A DNA stretch of 64,000 bases from Bacillota bacterium (GCA_030611385.1 JAUWPV010000005.1:1-64000); one strand, 5' to 3'; numbered from the stretch's first letter, positions 1 to 8,820 are shown. Notes: a model not told the origin generated them from the letters alone. Numbers and translations: made by a program.

Positions 1-314
1 TTTTCAAAGAACGGTGTTTATATATGCTTTTTGTGCAAGCACTATATTAGCACAGGGCCTATTTACTGTCAAGGTAAAAAGCGGTGTTTTTTGCTTAAAT
101 GCTAACTTTCTTGATATTAATATATACTCAAAAGAAATAGATGCCTGGGCGATGTAATATTCTTGATGGATTCGCAGGTGGTAGCAGCAATCAAGGATGG
201 TCATATTGATAAATAACTGAAGGTAATGCACAGGAGGGACATTCCTCTAGAAGAGGTGTGTCCCCTTACTAACGCCCTTATACTCAAAATGATCTTTGTT
301 TGCAATGTAATATC
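1..314. other. gene-free stretch downstream of tyrS, with one hairpin
   Basis: I see no convincing gene here; a 75-codon minus-strand frame lacks recognisable features. The only structure is an imperfect hairpin at 236-264: outer arms GGGACA/TGTCCC, inner arms CCTCT/AGAGG, with a small internal mismatch. It lies beyond the tyrS stop but has no T-run on the tyrS strand, so it is not a standard terminator. The GGGACA...TTCTTCT-like core loosely resembles the ends of the REP-like elements near 40,560 and 41,615. Confidence 0.4.
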
Positions 315-1526
315 TCAAGTAATGGTAACGCGGGCGAATTTTCTTTTACCAACCTGGATCACCATTTCGCCGAATTGATCCAGTTCAAGATCGCTGGAGC
401 CGACAGTCTCTCCATTGATCTTTACTCCGCTTTGACCAATCAGGCGACGCGCTTCACTTTTACTCGGGGCAAGCCCGACATTAACCAGTACATCAACAAT
501 TCCAGTCGGAGCGGCATATGCAAAGGATGGCATCTCGCTTGGCAGTTGACCTCTTTGAAACACTTGCTTAAAGCGTTCTTCGGCATCTTTACCAGTTTGA
601 CTACCGTGATAAAGGGTAACTATTTCCCGGGCCAAACGCATTTTTGCATCACGGGGGTGAACTTTTTCATTTTTTATTCCATCGAGAATTGCATTTATCT
701 CAGCCGCAGGTAAAGCCGTAGCCAGGCGATAATATTCCGGCATCAAATGATCGGCAATTGACATAGTTTTACCGTAGATTTCATCAGCCAGCTCGGTAAT
801 ACCAATGTAGTTACCCAGGCTTTTACTCATTTTCTGTACACCGTCCGTACCGACTAGAATGGGCATGGTAAAAGCAATCTGCGGCTCCTGTCCGTATTCA
901 CGTTGCAGGTGACGGCCCATTAAAAGATTGAATTTCTGTTCAGTTGCTCCGAATTCAATATCAGCGTGAATTGCTATCGAGTCATAACCCTGCATCAAAG
1001 GGTAGAAAAATTCATGAATGCTGATCGGGATATTTTCCCGGTAGCGTTTCGAGAAATCTTCCCGCTCCATCATCCGCGCCACAGTTAACGTTGAAGCCAG
1101 CTTGATAACATCGGCGAAGTTGAGTTTTGCCAGCCACTCGCTGTTGAAAACCGTTTCGGTGCGATCGCGATCAAGGATATGAAAAATCTGTTCCTGGTAG
1201 GTACGCGCATTGGCCATAACTTCTTCTTCGGACAACTGTTTGCGCATTTCGGAGCGACCGGTGGGGTCACCGACCCGCCCTGTGAAATCACCCAGAATTA
1301 CAATAACGTGGTGCCCCAGTTCCTGAAATTGTCTTAACTTATGAAGCACAACGGCATGACCAAGATGCAGATCAGGTGCCGATGGATCGATGCCCAGTTT
1401 GCAGCGAAGTGGCCTATTCGTGGCGACGCTTTTCTCTAATTTTTTACGGAATTCTTCATCAATAATTATTTCGGCAGTATTTTCAGCAAGAATTTTATAC
1501 TGCTCCGCTGCACTTAATAAGCTCAT
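315..1526 (-). CDS. tyrS: tyrosyl-tRNA synthetase
   Basis: Class I aminoacyl-tRNA synthetase that attaches tyrosine to tRNA-Tyr in the cytoplasm. The 403-residue protein has the HIGH-type motif HLGH near residues 54-57, the KMSKS loop at about 232-236, and a C-terminal S4 RNA-binding domain from roughly residue 340. Length and motif spacing fit the TyrZ-like branch of bacterial TyrRS. Only about 100 bp separate it from galK upstream, too short for a T-box leader, and no T-box motif is visible, so control by uncharged tRNA at this locus is unlikely. A possible -10 (TAGAAT) sits in that gap. The start is the first ATG of the frame. Confidence 0.97.
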   Translation of the reverse strand: MSLLSAAEQYKILAENTAEIIIDEEFRKKLEKSVATNRPLRCKLGIDPSAPDLHLGHAVVLHKLRQFQELGHHVIVILGDFTGRVGDPTGRSEMRKQLSEEEVMANARTYQEQIFHILDRDRTETVFNSEWLAKLNFADVIKLASTLTVARMMEREDFSKRYRENIPISIHEFFYPLMQGYDSIAIHADIEFGATEQKFNLLMGRHLQREYGQEPQIAFTMPILVGTDGVQKMSKSLGNYIGITELADEIYGKTMSIADHLMPEYYRLATALPAAEINAILDGIKNEKVHPRDAKMRLAREIVTLYHGSQTGKDAEERFKQVFQRGQLPSEMPSFAYAAPTGIVDVLVNVGLAPSKSEARRLIGQSGVKINGETVGSSDLELDQFGEMVIQVGKRKFARVTIT

Positions 1527-1626
1527 TCAAATATACCCCCATGATTATCAGCAGATAATTTTTTATCCCTGTTATTCTACCATAATTTCGTAATCCAAAA
1601 ATAATCGTTTTATTTAGGCTTGTCTT

Positions 1627-2745
1627 TCAGGGGATCTCTACTAGCCGAATACCTTGTACGATCTCGACAGTATAGAAGTAAGGTTTACACCAGTTCATGG
1701 CAGTAAAAGCCGCCTCTATTTGCCTGGTAACGGCTGCAACAACATCTCTTTCGAGCAGGACTAGGGCACAGCCGCCAAAGCCGGCGCCAGTCATCCTTGC
1801 ACCAAGAACGCCGTTAACTGGTACCACCGTATCAACAATTAAATCGAGTTCGGGGCAGCTGACCTCATAAAGATCGCGCAACCCAGCGTGTGATCGTTTC
1901 ATAAAATAACCGAAAGATAATAGATCTTCACCTTGCAGGGCTGCTGCCGCTTCCTGAACCCGAATATTTTCTTCTACCACAAACCGGCCGCGCCGGTAAA
2001 GAATATCGGGAAGATAAGCACAGCATTCTTTCAAGTCATCGAGAGTCACTTCACGGAGAGAGTTAAATTCTTTTTTACTGATAGCAGACAACCTGCGTAC
2101 TGTTTCCTCGCATTCTTCTCTGCGCCGGTTGTAGACGGAAGAACCCAGTGAACGTTCAACCCGGCTGTCGATAATCAACAAACAATGTTTGCCTAATGAT
2201 AAAGGTATGTATTTATAGTCAAGACTACGGCAATCAAGAAGCAAAGCATGATTTTTGCGACCCAGGGCTACGGCATATTGATCCATAATGCCACAGCGTA
2301 CTTTAACGAATTCATTTTCCGCCTGCTGGCAAATCAAGGCCAGCTCTGAAAGCGGAATTTCCAGACCATTAGCTGCAGTTAAAGCTTTCGCGGTGGCAAG
2401 CTCAAGTGCTGCTGAAGAACTTAAACCCGATCCTATGGGAAGATTGCTGTGGATAGAAATGTCTGCACCGGAAAGAAGATGTCCGGCTTTTTCAAGAGCC
2501 CAGCATACACCTTTAAGGTAATCGATCCATAAAGGATCTCTTATAACCGGCGCTAAAGTGTCCAAAGAAAAAATTTCAGGAACGCCAAGCCCTTCAGCGG
2601 TAGCCGTAATGTTACGTCCCTGCTTTGATTCACAGGTTAGCTCCAAAAACAAACCGATGGCTGCCGGTAGAACAAAACCCTGGTTATAATCTGTATGTTC
2701 GCCGATCAGATTTACTCTTCCCGGGGCAATGACCTTATATTTCAA
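1627..2745 (-). CDS. galK: galactokinase
   Basis: GHMP-family kinase that phosphorylates galactose to galactose-1-phosphate, first step of the Leloir pathway. The 372-residue protein has the galactokinase signature GRVNLIGEHTDYN near the N terminus, the ATP-binding GHMP motif PIGSGLSSSAALELA at about 103-117, and the C-terminal glycine-rich GARMTGAGFGG motif. The start is a UUG behind a GGAG Shine-Dalgarno seven bases upstream; no better ATG exists. No galT or galE lies next to it, so the rest of the pathway must be elsewhere or the gene stands alone. It precedes tyrS on the same strand but is functionally unrelated. Confidence 0.96.
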   Translation of the reverse strand: MKYKVIAPGRVNLIGEHTDYNQGFVLPAAIGLFLELTCESKQGRNITATAEGLGVPEIFSLDTLAPVIRDPLWIDYLKGVCWALEKAGHLLSGADISIHSNLPIGSGLSSSAALELATAKALTAANGLEIPLSELALICQQAENEFVKVRCGIMDQYAVALGRKNHALLLDCRSLDYKYIPLSLGKHCLLIIDSRVERSLGSSVYNRRREECEETVRRLSAISKKEFNSLREVTLDDLKECCAYLPDILYRRGRFVVEENIRVQEAAAALQGEDLLSFGYFMKRSHAGLRDLYEVSCPELDLIVDTVVPVNGVLGARMTGAGFGGCALVLLERDVVAAVTRQIEAAFTAMNWCKPYFYTVEIVQGIRLVEIP

Positions 2746-2916
2746 CTTGTTACTCCTCTACTTATCTATTTTCTCAGTTCAGCACAATATATGATGTATT
2801 TCGGAAAACTAAGAGCGCTTTCCTGCTTTAGCGCTTCTGTGCTAAAATAATCAAAGGAATTCAGAAACAGAAATCCGAATGTGATAATAAATATATACTC
2901 TAATGGTGTTGAAACA

Positions 2917-3771
2917 ATGCTTACAAAAACAGATTATGGCGATATTTTGGAATTCAAAGCAGCGCGGACAATTATGGGTCGACCGCTCTATTATAATTAT
3001 TTCTTTTTTGTTGACGGCCTGTTAATCGATACCGGACCACCCCATGTTTCATCCGAAATTATTGCTGCTTTAAAGAAACTGCCCATTGAAAAGGTCGCAA
3101 TAACACACCAACACGAAGACCACACTGGCAACTGCTACCCGATCCAAAAATACCTGGGTGTACCTGTCTACGCTCACCCCGAAACGATTAAAGTATTGGC
3201 TAACCCGCCGGCGGTTCCAGTTTACCGCAAGATCATGTGGGGGAACCTACCTCGCGCAGAAGCTAGCCCTTTGGGAAATACTATTATAACCAGCAGTTAC
3301 ACATTCCAGGTTATTAATACACCGGGCCATTCGGCAGATCATGTCAGCTTTTTTGAGCCTCAAAATAGGTGGCTTTTTTGTGGGGATCTTTATCTTGGGG
3401 AAAAGTTGATCGGCTTTATGTTTGGCGAAAATATAGCTGAACACTTACGCAGTCTGCAAAATATAATTTTATTAAAACCGCAAACTTTATTCTGCGGGTT
3501 AAAAGGACGATTGGACAATGCCGTCGAACGGCTTACCCGTAAATACAACTTCTGGTGGGATATTGGCTGCAGGGTGAGGGAACTAGACGATGCAAATATT
3601 CCACACAAACAAATCCTTAGTAAAGTATTCGGTGGTGAAACTATTTTTTATTACATTTCACAATCGAACTGGGGCCGCCGGTTTATGCTCGATTCGATTA
3701 TTGATAATATTACTTTTTTTGAAGCAGGCCAAAAAAAAGGATCCCTCGCGGGACCGGATAGTAATAGATAG
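2917..3771 (+). CDS. MBL-fold metallo-hydrolase
   Basis: Metallo-beta-lactamase fold hydrolase of unknown substrate. It has the zinc-binding HxHxDH motif (HQHEDH), a second metal ligand in NTPGHSADH, and the following GDLYLG strand; the rest fits a general MBL hydrolase of about 285 residues. I place the start at the ATG at 2917, where a GGTG lies about 8 bases upstream; an in-frame GTG at 2881 lacks a Shine-Dalgarno sequence. An extended -10 (TGCTAAAAT) lies near 2844-2852. The 3' end runs into the convergent RNase P RNA gene: the last codons lie over that gene's terminator and the stop codon abuts its 3' end. Confidence 0.85.
   Translation: MLTKTDYGDILEFKAARTIMGRPLYYNYFFFVDGLLIDTGPPHVSSEIIAALKKLPIEKVAITHQHEDHTGNCYPIQKYLGVPVYAHPETIKVLANPPAVPVYRKIMWGNLPRAEASPLGNTIITSSYTFQVINTPGHSADHVSFFEPQNRWLFCGDLYLGEKLIGFMFGENIAEHLRSLQNIILLKPQTLFCGLKGRLDNAVERLTRKYNFWWDIGCRVRELDDANIPHKQILSKVFGGETIFYYISQSNWGRRFMLDSIIDNITFFEAGQKKGSLAGPDSNR
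3731..3755 (-). terminator. terminator of the RNase P RNA gene
   Basis: On the minus strand a GGTCCC-GCGA-GGGATCC hairpin (one bulged base) is followed directly by eight T residues. It lies within the last codons of the convergent MBL hydrolase gene, so the coding end and the terminator share sequence. Confidence 0.7.
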
Positions 3772-4198
3772 AGAACCGAGCAAACTAATAAGCCGAGTTC
3801 TGTTCTTCCCTAATTTACATAGTAAATTAGGGAAGCAGCAGCCATCTATCTTGGATACCAGTTGCCTGGCATCTCCAGCGACCTAACCCGAGGAGTCGGC
3901 GGGCAGCCTCATCCCCCTCCTATTTGGTCTTGCTCCGGGTGGGGTTTACCTAGCAAACCGGTCTCCCGATCCCTGGTGCGCTCTTACCGCACCGTTGCAC
4001 CCTTACCCGGCACCCAGTGAAAGTAATGACAATTTACATTAATTTCGCTGAGTGCCGGGCGGTACGTTTTCTGTGGCACTAGCCTTAAGGTTACCCTCAC
4101 TGGGTGTTACCCAGCACCCTGCCCTACGGAGCTCGGACTTTCCTCGAAAAGCACCTTGCGGTATTCTTCCCGCGACTGCCTTGTTTACTCGGTTCCCA
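3771..4198 (-). ncRNA. rnpB: RNase P RNA, class A type
   Basis: Catalytic RNA of ribonuclease P, which removes 5' leaders from pre-tRNAs. Diagnostic conserved blocks are present in order on the minus strand: GAGGAAAGTCCGAGCTCC, the AGGGCAGGGTGCTGGGTAAC region, GTGCCACAGAAAACGTACCG, and the 3' block ending AGAACAGAACTCGGCTTAT. The two ends pair as helix P1: GAACCGAGTAAAC at the 5' end with GTTTGCTCGGTTC at the 3' end, about 13 bp with one G-T pair. The core resembles the ancestral class A rather than the Bacillus class B form. Ends are set by P1 and are accurate to a few bases. Confidence 0.95.
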
Positions 4199-4250
4199 AC
4201 TATTTAACCACTTCAAGTATAACATCCGGCAAAATTAGTGTCAAAAGTGA

Positions 4251-5300
4251 TTATTGTTGATCGAGCACTGCCAGAAAATCCAGAGCTTCTTCCAGATTTG
4301 CTATAGGAATCAATTTAATTTTTCGGGCGACACTCTTTGCCTGATCGTAGTTTGCTTCCGGAACCAGGAAATATTCAGCCCCTGCTTTTTCAGCAGCAAT
4401 AACTTTTTGTACAATCCCGCCGATTCTGCCAACGTTTTCGGCTAAATCAATGGTCCCGGTTCCGGCAATATTCTTTCCGGCAGTTAAGTCTTCAGGTAAA
4501 TACTGGTTCATTATTTCCAGTGTAAACATTAATCCTGCCGATGGTCCACTAATTCTGCCGGTGTCCATAGTTATGTCGATTGGAATAACCGGTTCCCAGG
4601 GCAGAGTTTTAATAAATATGCCCAGAAAAGGCATATCTTCATCGTCAGGGCTGGGCCCGGTTGAAATAGAAAATTCCATTTCCTGATCGGCGCGGACTAT
4701 GGTCAAGGTTACTTTTTCGCCTACAAGGCGATCCTGAACTACCAGGGGTATTTCAGTAGCCAAAATAACCGGGGTGCTGTCGACACGGATAATTTTGTCG
4801 CCTTTTTCTAAAACCTCGCCGGCCGGCGCATTATCCAGGAAGCCAACCACTTCTACCCCTTCACTGACTATATCAATCTCGTAACCAACTCGTCTTAGGG
4901 CAACAACCTGGGCCAAATACCGACTTTCGATCATGTTTTCAATCAGTAGCTGCCTGTACTCATTTTCATCCATACCCTGGGGAATAATTTTAGCCAGGGG
5001 GTTTATTTCCATGTAAGGATGAAAATAGCCATAAACTGCTGTAAAGGGGCTGGCTTTCTGCTGGGAAACTGTAACCAGAAAAAAAGAACCCTGGTCGTCT
5101 TGATCAGCATTCTCTACGATCACTAACTCGCGCAGATCAATGGCCTTGCTCGGCTTGATAATATAATAATCTAAGCGTATAAAAAACCCGGGCACAAGTA
5201 AAATAGAGATTATTATTGCTGCTTTTATAAACTTATTAGTCCTCAAAACCAAGCCTTCTTTCAACTCTGGAACATCTAGAAGGTAATCCCTCCCGGTCAA
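4251..5300 (-). CDS. membrane-anchored PDZ and Lon-type serine protease (YlbL/SepM-like)
   Basis: Secreted or membrane-tethered serine peptidase of the S16 (Lon-like) family. The 349-residue protein has one N-terminal membrane segment (about 24-45), a central region, a PDZ domain at roughly 145-215 and a C-terminal Lon proteolytic domain. The catalytic dyad is visible: Ser254 in SGPSAG and a Lys about 45 residues later in GGIVQKV, close to the Lon spacing. The family member SepM of streptococci processes a competence pheromone; the substrate here is unknown. It follows coaD and a small membrane gene on the same strand, matching the coaD-ylbL neighbourhood of many Firmicutes. Confidence 0.9.
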   Translation of the reverse strand: MTGRDYLLDVPELKEGLVLRTNKFIKAAIIISILLVPGFFIRLDYYIIKPSKAIDLRELVIVENADQDDQGSFFLVTVSQQKASPFTAVYGYFHPYMEINPLAKIIPQGMDENEYRQLLIENMIESRYLAQVVALRRVGYEIDIVSEGVEVVGFLDNAPAGEVLEKGDKIIRVDSTPVILATEIPLVVQDRLVGEKVTLTIVRADQEMEFSISTGPSPDDEDMPFLGIFIKTLPWEPVIPIDITMDTGRISGPSAGLMFTLEIMNQYLPEDLTAGKNIAGTGTIDLAENVGRIGGIVQKVIAAEKAGAEYFLVPEANYDQAKSVARKIKLIPIANLEEALDFLAVLDQQ

Positions 5301-5323
5301 AGCATATTTTATTAGAGATTGAT

Positions 5324-5593
5324 CTACCGGGCATTGAAAATCATGACCACTCCGAGGATAATAACCAACAACCCACCAAACCGGAGAACCATTAAATAGA
5401 GTCTGTTTGGTGGCACGCCAGGCAGTTTACGCCCAACGCGTAAATGCCAGAATAACTGCGGAAAAATAAGCGAAACCAAGCCTGCTATAATAATAAATAC
5501 ACCAAAAAACAACAGACTGCCGGCGTTAACTGGCACAGAACTGTCGGAAGTTAAAAACAGAAGGTTAAAAAATAATTGATTTATAATAAACAT
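5324..5593 (-). CDS. small membrane protein of unknown function
   Basis: An 89-residue hydrophobic protein with two or three membrane segments (about 5-16, 25-47 and 68-86) linked by a short basic loop (WHLRVGRKLPG). I recognise no family. It lies between coaD and the Lon-like protease, all on one strand, so it is probably co-transcribed with them. No clear Shine-Dalgarno precedes the first ATG, so the start may lie further inside. Confidence 0.6.
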   Translation of the reverse strand: MFIINQLFFNLLFLTSDSSVPVNAGSLLFFGVFIIIAGLVSLIFPQLFWHLRVGRKLPGVPPNRLYLMVLRFGGLLVIILGVVMIFNAR

Positions 5594-5661
5594 AGATCAG
5601 CGGTAACCTCACAATTTGATTTATTTTTATTCTGCCACATAAAGGATTATCGGAAATACGC

Positions 5662-6138
5662 TCACTTAAATTCAGAAACAATCATATTATGCACTTCCGG
5701 AGGAACGAGACTCGTGATATCGCCCCCCAGGGCAGCAATCTCCTTAACAATGCTGGAACTGAGATAAGAATATTTACTATTAGTCATCATAAACAGAGTT
5801 TCAATCGCCGGGTTCAATTTTTGGTTAACCAAAGCCATCTGGAATTCAAATTCGAAATCAGATATAGCGCGAAGCCCCTTGATAATAATATTTACCTTTT
5901 GCTGCTGTGCATAGTCGATCAGCAAACCCTTGTAATAGTCAACTTCTACATTTATATAAGGTCCCGTGATCAGTTTCAGCATTTTAATTCTTTTTTCTAC
6001 ATCAAAGGTTGCCACTTTTCGGGGATTCTCCAAAACGGTAACTGTAAGATGGCTCATAATTTTGCTTGATCTGATGATAATATCGAGATGACCTTTGGTT
6101 ACCGGATCAAAACTACCCGGATAGATTGCCTTGGTCAA
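5662..6138 (-). CDS. coaD: phosphopantetheine adenylyltransferase
   Basis: Catalyses the fourth step of coenzyme A synthesis, joining 4'-phosphopantetheine and ATP to form dephospho-CoA. The 158-residue protein has the nucleotidyltransferase motif YPGSFDPVTKGH at the N terminus, the conserved KGLRAISDFEFEFQMALVN segment, and the C-terminal SYLSSSIVKEIA motif. Length is standard. Translation starts at a UUG behind a GGAGGG Shine-Dalgarno with a 7-base spacer. Confidence 0.97.
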   Translation of the reverse strand: MTKAIYPGSFDPVTKGHLDIIIRSSKIMSHLTVTVLENPRKVATFDVEKRIKMLKLITGPYINVEVDYYKGLLIDYAQQQKVNIIIKGLRAISDFEFEFQMALVNQKLNPAIETLFMMTNSKYSYLSSSIVKEIAALGGDITSLVPPEVHNMIVSEFK

Positions 6139-6247
6139 AACTGTCCCTCCTTTTGTTTTCGATAATGCGGAAACGATCTACGTTTATTTCGCTACTTATA
6201 TGCTATACCCTGCAATCTCCCCCGCATAATGACAATTTAAATAATTC

Positions 6248-6276
6248 TTGTTTGAAAGGCTTTGATGTGCTACAAT
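6248..6276 (+). promoter_or_regulatory. candidate sigma-A promoter for rpmB
   Basis: TTGTTT and TACAAT are separated by exactly 17 bp, about 30 bp upstream of the rpmB Shine-Dalgarno sequence. Confidence 0.5.
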
Positions 6277-6314
6277 GTTACGCGTGACAGTACAGGTGCA
6301 GGGAGGTTATGATA

Positions 6315-6506
6315 ATGGCTAAAGTTTGTGTGGTCTGCAGCAAAAGTAAAACCACTGGTTTTAAAATCAGTCACTCCAATATTAAGACCAAAAGAAAATG
6401 GCATCCAAATATGCAAAAAATAAAAATCTTACTGAATGGATCCCCCCGGAGGGTTAATGTCTGTACACGCTGTATAAAATCAGGCAAGATTGAAAGAACG
6501 ATCTGA
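6315..6506 (+). CDS. rpmB: 50S ribosomal protein L28, zinc-ribbon form
   Basis: Structural protein of the large ribosomal subunit. The 63-residue sequence starts MAKVCVVCSK and carries two CxxC pairs (CVVC and CTRC), the zinc-binding version of L28. An upstream ATG at 6309 lies only two bases from the GGGAGG Shine-Dalgarno, whereas the ATG at 6315 is eight bases away, so 6315 is the start. It is a single-gene unit with its own promoter and terminator, divergent from coaD. Confidence 0.97.
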   Translation: MAKVCVVCSKSKTTGFKISHSNIKTKRKWHPNMQKIKILLNGSPRRVNVCTRCIKSGKIERTI

Positions 6507-6535
6507 TTCACATACTACATTTATTCGCTACAACC

Positions 6536-6568
6536 AGAAGGGAGCAAGCAATCAAGCCGCTCCCTTCT
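6536..6568 (+). terminator. terminator of rpmB
   Basis: A 10-bp perfect stem, AGAAGGGAGC/GCTCCCTTCT, with a 13-base loop and a T-rich tail, about 30 bp after the rpmB stop. It also separates rpmB from the convergent acyl-CoA dehydrogenase gene. Confidence 0.7.
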
Positions 6569-6601
6569 TCTATTTATGTAATGTTAATCAATTACAATTC
6601 A

Positions 6602-8383
6602 TTAGTTACGGTCGAGGAAATATTTCTTGTATGCATAGACTTCATCGGCAATTTCCCGTTTCGGTATGAAGGTGTTGATCGGTTCAAAGCGGGTTAGCAA
6701 GCGAAGACCGGAGTAAGCTTTCGACGCCGCTTCACCCTCAAGAGTGCCGGCAATTACTTCTCTGGCCCATGCTTCCATCTTCGGAATCATATCGTTGATA
6801 CAGCACTGGGTCATCTTCATGGCCATTATTGAGTTTTCACTTTCACCCTGCACCAGCATTTTTTTCGCCCTGAGCAGACCGCTCTCGGCAGCGAATACTT
6901 CCATGGCCATATCGGCCAGACGGCAGAGGATTTCCTGTTCATTAGTTAGATCCTGGCCAAATTTCTGGGCGGCATTGCCGGCTGCCAACAGGAAGAGAGT
7001 CTTCATGTTATTCAGGTAAAATTCTTCCCGTGCCGGACTTTCTGCAGGAATTTCCGCTTCTTTAAGTTTGCCCAGTGTGGCGCCGAGACCCATCACCGCT
7101 TCCATAAAAGGCACTTCATTTTTCATTGCTTTGCGCAGCAGAGTGCCAGGAATGAGCATCCGGTTTACTTCGTTAGTCCCTTCAAAAATACGGTTGATGC
7201 GGCTGTCTCGGTAAGAACGCTCAGCCGGATATTCCTGACCGTATCCATAACCGCCAAAAATCTGCAAGCCCTCATCGGCAATGTAGCCCATCGCTTCAGA
7301 GCAGTAAACCTTCGAGATTGAACACTCAATAGCATACTCTTGAATAGCTTGGACAATATCAGAAGTTGCCGCACCGGATGCCTTTACCTCTGCCAGTTTC
7401 TCCTCAATCATTCCGCCGATACGGTAAACCAGACTTTCCATCAGATAAACCAGAATGGCCATATTGGCGATCTTATTCTTGATAATATTAAACTGAGCAA
7501 TCGGTTGTTTAAACTGCACTCTTTGCAGGGCATACTCGGAAGCAAATTCGATAACTCGCTTGCCACCGCCGACACAACCTGCACCCAACTTGAAGCGTCC
7601 GATATTCAGAATGTTAAAGGCTACCTGGTGTCCTTTACCCTCTTCCCAGAGCATATTCTCAACCGGCACCTTCGCGTTTTCAAAAATTACACTGCAGGTT
7701 GAAGAACCTTTTATCCCCATTTTTTTCTCTTCTGGATCAATTGAAACACCTTCAGTGTCAGCATCAACGATAAAGGAAGTAAACCGCTCACCGTCGATTT
7801 TAGCGTAAGTAACAATCACGTCGGCCCAGGCAGCATTGGTAATATACTGTTTGGCGCCGTTTAGAATATAGTATTTACCGTCATCGGACAGAACTGCTTT
7901 TGTCTTACAGTTCAGAGCGTCGGATCCGGCCTCCGGTTCGGTCAGGGCATAGGCGGCAATTTTTTCAGCGGTGGCCAGCCCGGGAAGGTATTTTTTCTTT
8001 TGCTCCTCAGTGCCGAAGTAAACGATCGGCAGGGTGCCAATGCCAGTATGTGCGCCGAATGCCGTCGCAAATGAACCGCCACAAATTGAGGCATTCTCAG
8101 TAATGAGCATAGTTGAGATTTTATCGGCTTCTTCCCCTCCGAATTCCTCAGGAATATCACTGCCGATCAGACCAAGTTCAGCAGCCTTACGCAGCAGGCC
8201 AATGGTAACACCTTCGGCCTTATCCTCAATCTCATCAATTTTTGGTTCAACCTGGTTCTTCATGAAATCATAACTGGTTTTTTTGATCATAAGGTGTAAA
8301 TCGTCAAAATCTTCCGGTGTGAAAACAGTGTTTTCATCTACGGTGCCTAATAAAAACGCACCGCCTTTAATTAATTCACTCAT
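6602..8383 (-). CDS. acyl-CoA dehydrogenase (FadE/YusJ-like)
   Basis: FAD-dependent enzyme that forms the 2,3 double bond of acyl-CoA in beta-oxidation, or runs in reverse in fermenters. The 593-residue protein has the acyl-CoA dehydrogenase N-terminal and middle domains (AYALTEPEAGSDA and the QYITNAAWAD region), the FAD/substrate region GGYGYGQEYPAERSYRDSRINRIFEGTNE, and an extra C-terminal helical domain as in the roughly 600-residue Bacillus FadE type. The second ATG (8383) is preferred: it is eight bases from the GGGGTG Shine-Dalgarno, the first only two. It is a single gene with no electron-transfer flavoprotein genes beside it. Confidence 0.92.
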   Translation of the reverse strand: MSELIKGGAFLLGTVDENTVFTPEDFDDLHLMIKKTSYDFMKNQVEPKIDEIEDKAEGVTIGLLRKAAELGLIGSDIPEEFGGEEADKISTMLITENASICGGSFATAFGAHTGIGTLPIVYFGTEEQKKKYLPGLATAEKIAAYALTEPEAGSDALNCKTKAVLSDDGKYYILNGAKQYITNAAWADVIVTYAKIDGERFTSFIVDADTEGVSIDPEEKKMGIKGSSTCSVIFENAKVPVENMLWEEGKGHQVAFNILNIGRFKLGAGCVGGGKRVIEFASEYALQRVQFKQPIAQFNIIKNKIANMAILVYLMESLVYRIGGMIEEKLAEVKASGAATSDIVQAIQEYAIECSISKVYCSEAMGYIADEGLQIFGGYGYGQEYPAERSYRDSRINRIFEGTNEVNRMLIPGTLLRKAMKNEVPFMEAVMGLGATLGKLKEAEIPAESPAREEFYLNNMKTLFLLAAGNAAQKFGQDLTNEQEILCRLADMAMEVFAAESGLLRAKKMLVQGESENSIMAMKMTQCCINDMIPKMEAWAREVIAGTLEGEAASKAYSGLRLLTRFEPINTFIPKREIADEVYAYKKYFLDRN

Positions 8384-8448
8384 AAACATATCACCCCTTA
8401 TTGAAATAGTCAGGCAACATAATACTTTTAATAGTTAATAGTTTCGCT

Positions 8449-8466
8449 AGGTAAATTTCTTTACCT
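8449..8466. promoter_or_regulatory. palindromic operator candidate upstream of the acyl-CoA dehydrogenase
   Basis: AGGTAAA and TTTACCT form a perfect 7-bp inverted repeat around TTTC, about 65 bp upstream of the acyl-CoA dehydrogenase start. Placement and symmetry suggest a repressor site, possibly for a fatty-acid regulator, but no regulator gene is nearby. Confidence 0.3.
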
Positions 8467-8595
8467 GCTTTGTGAATTAATTAACTTACCCCAAGTGTCC
8501 ATTTAAAATTCCGCTTCGACAGAATAATTCAGCAATTGATTGTCGAGCGTAGTTATGTTAACTTGATGTTTTTATCCTTTCGAAGTTTAAGTGGC

Positions 8596-8624
8596 TTGCT
8601 TTGCAATCTCCGATATGTTAAGAT
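8596..8624 (+). promoter_or_regulatory. promoter of tRNA-Leu
   Basis: TTGCTT and TAAGAT with a 17-bp spacer, the -10 ending 11 bp before the mature tRNA. Confidence 0.55.
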
Positions 8625-8635
8625 TCGGCTAATCG

Positions 8636-8721
8636 GCCGAAGTGGCGGAATTGGCAGACGCACACGACTCAAAATCGTGCGGGCTTTGCTCATGTGGGTT
8701 CAAGTCCCACCTTCGGCACCA
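8636..8721 (+). tRNA. tRNA-Leu (anticodon CAA)
   Basis: The acceptor stem GCCGAAG pairs with CTTCGGC; discriminator A and an encoded CCA follow. The anticodon loop is CTCAAAA, giving anticodon CAA, and the long variable arm is typical of tRNA-Leu. The T arm contains GGGTTCAAGTCCC. The 3' 56 bases of the gene are one end of the direct repeat that flanks the 14.3-kb element: integration left the tRNA intact here and a partial copy at 22,927-22,982. Confidence 0.97.
8666..8721 (+). repeat. attL: 56-bp direct repeat inside tRNA-Leu
   Basis: Identical over 56 bases to 22,927-22,982; the flanking bases differ on both sides. It runs from the anticodon loop of tRNA-Leu through the CCA end. Confidence 0.93.
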
Positions 8722-8780
8722 CTGATTTAAAAGGCTTTTTGGGTCTTGACATATATCTTAAAATCGTAAAACGGACCGAT

Positions 8781-8820
8781 TTAATGCAATTTTAATGCAG
8801 TTTTTCTCCGTTAATGCCCC
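8781..8820 (+). repeat. candidate integrase arm sites, left
   Basis: Three copies of a TTAATGC motif (TTAATGCAAT at 8781, TTAATGCAGT at 8792, TTAATGCCCC at 8811) lie 60-100 bp inside attL. Similar words (TTACTGCAGT, GTACTGCAAT) occur inside attR. The placement fits arm-type binding sites of a tyrosine integrase, but this is inferred from pattern only. The rest of 8,722-9,014 holds only a small ACGCT/AGCGT hairpin near 8,910. Confidence 0.35.

Noticed and set aside
4..231. 75-codon minus-strand reading frame at the window start
   Set aside because: No Shine-Dalgarno, no family pattern, and it lies in a gene-free stretch; probably chance.
236..264. Terminator of tyrS
   Set aside because: The hairpin has no T-run on the tyrS strand.
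1527..1626. T-box leader before tyrS
   Set aside because: The gap is only 100 bp and no T-box sequence or specifier stem is visible.
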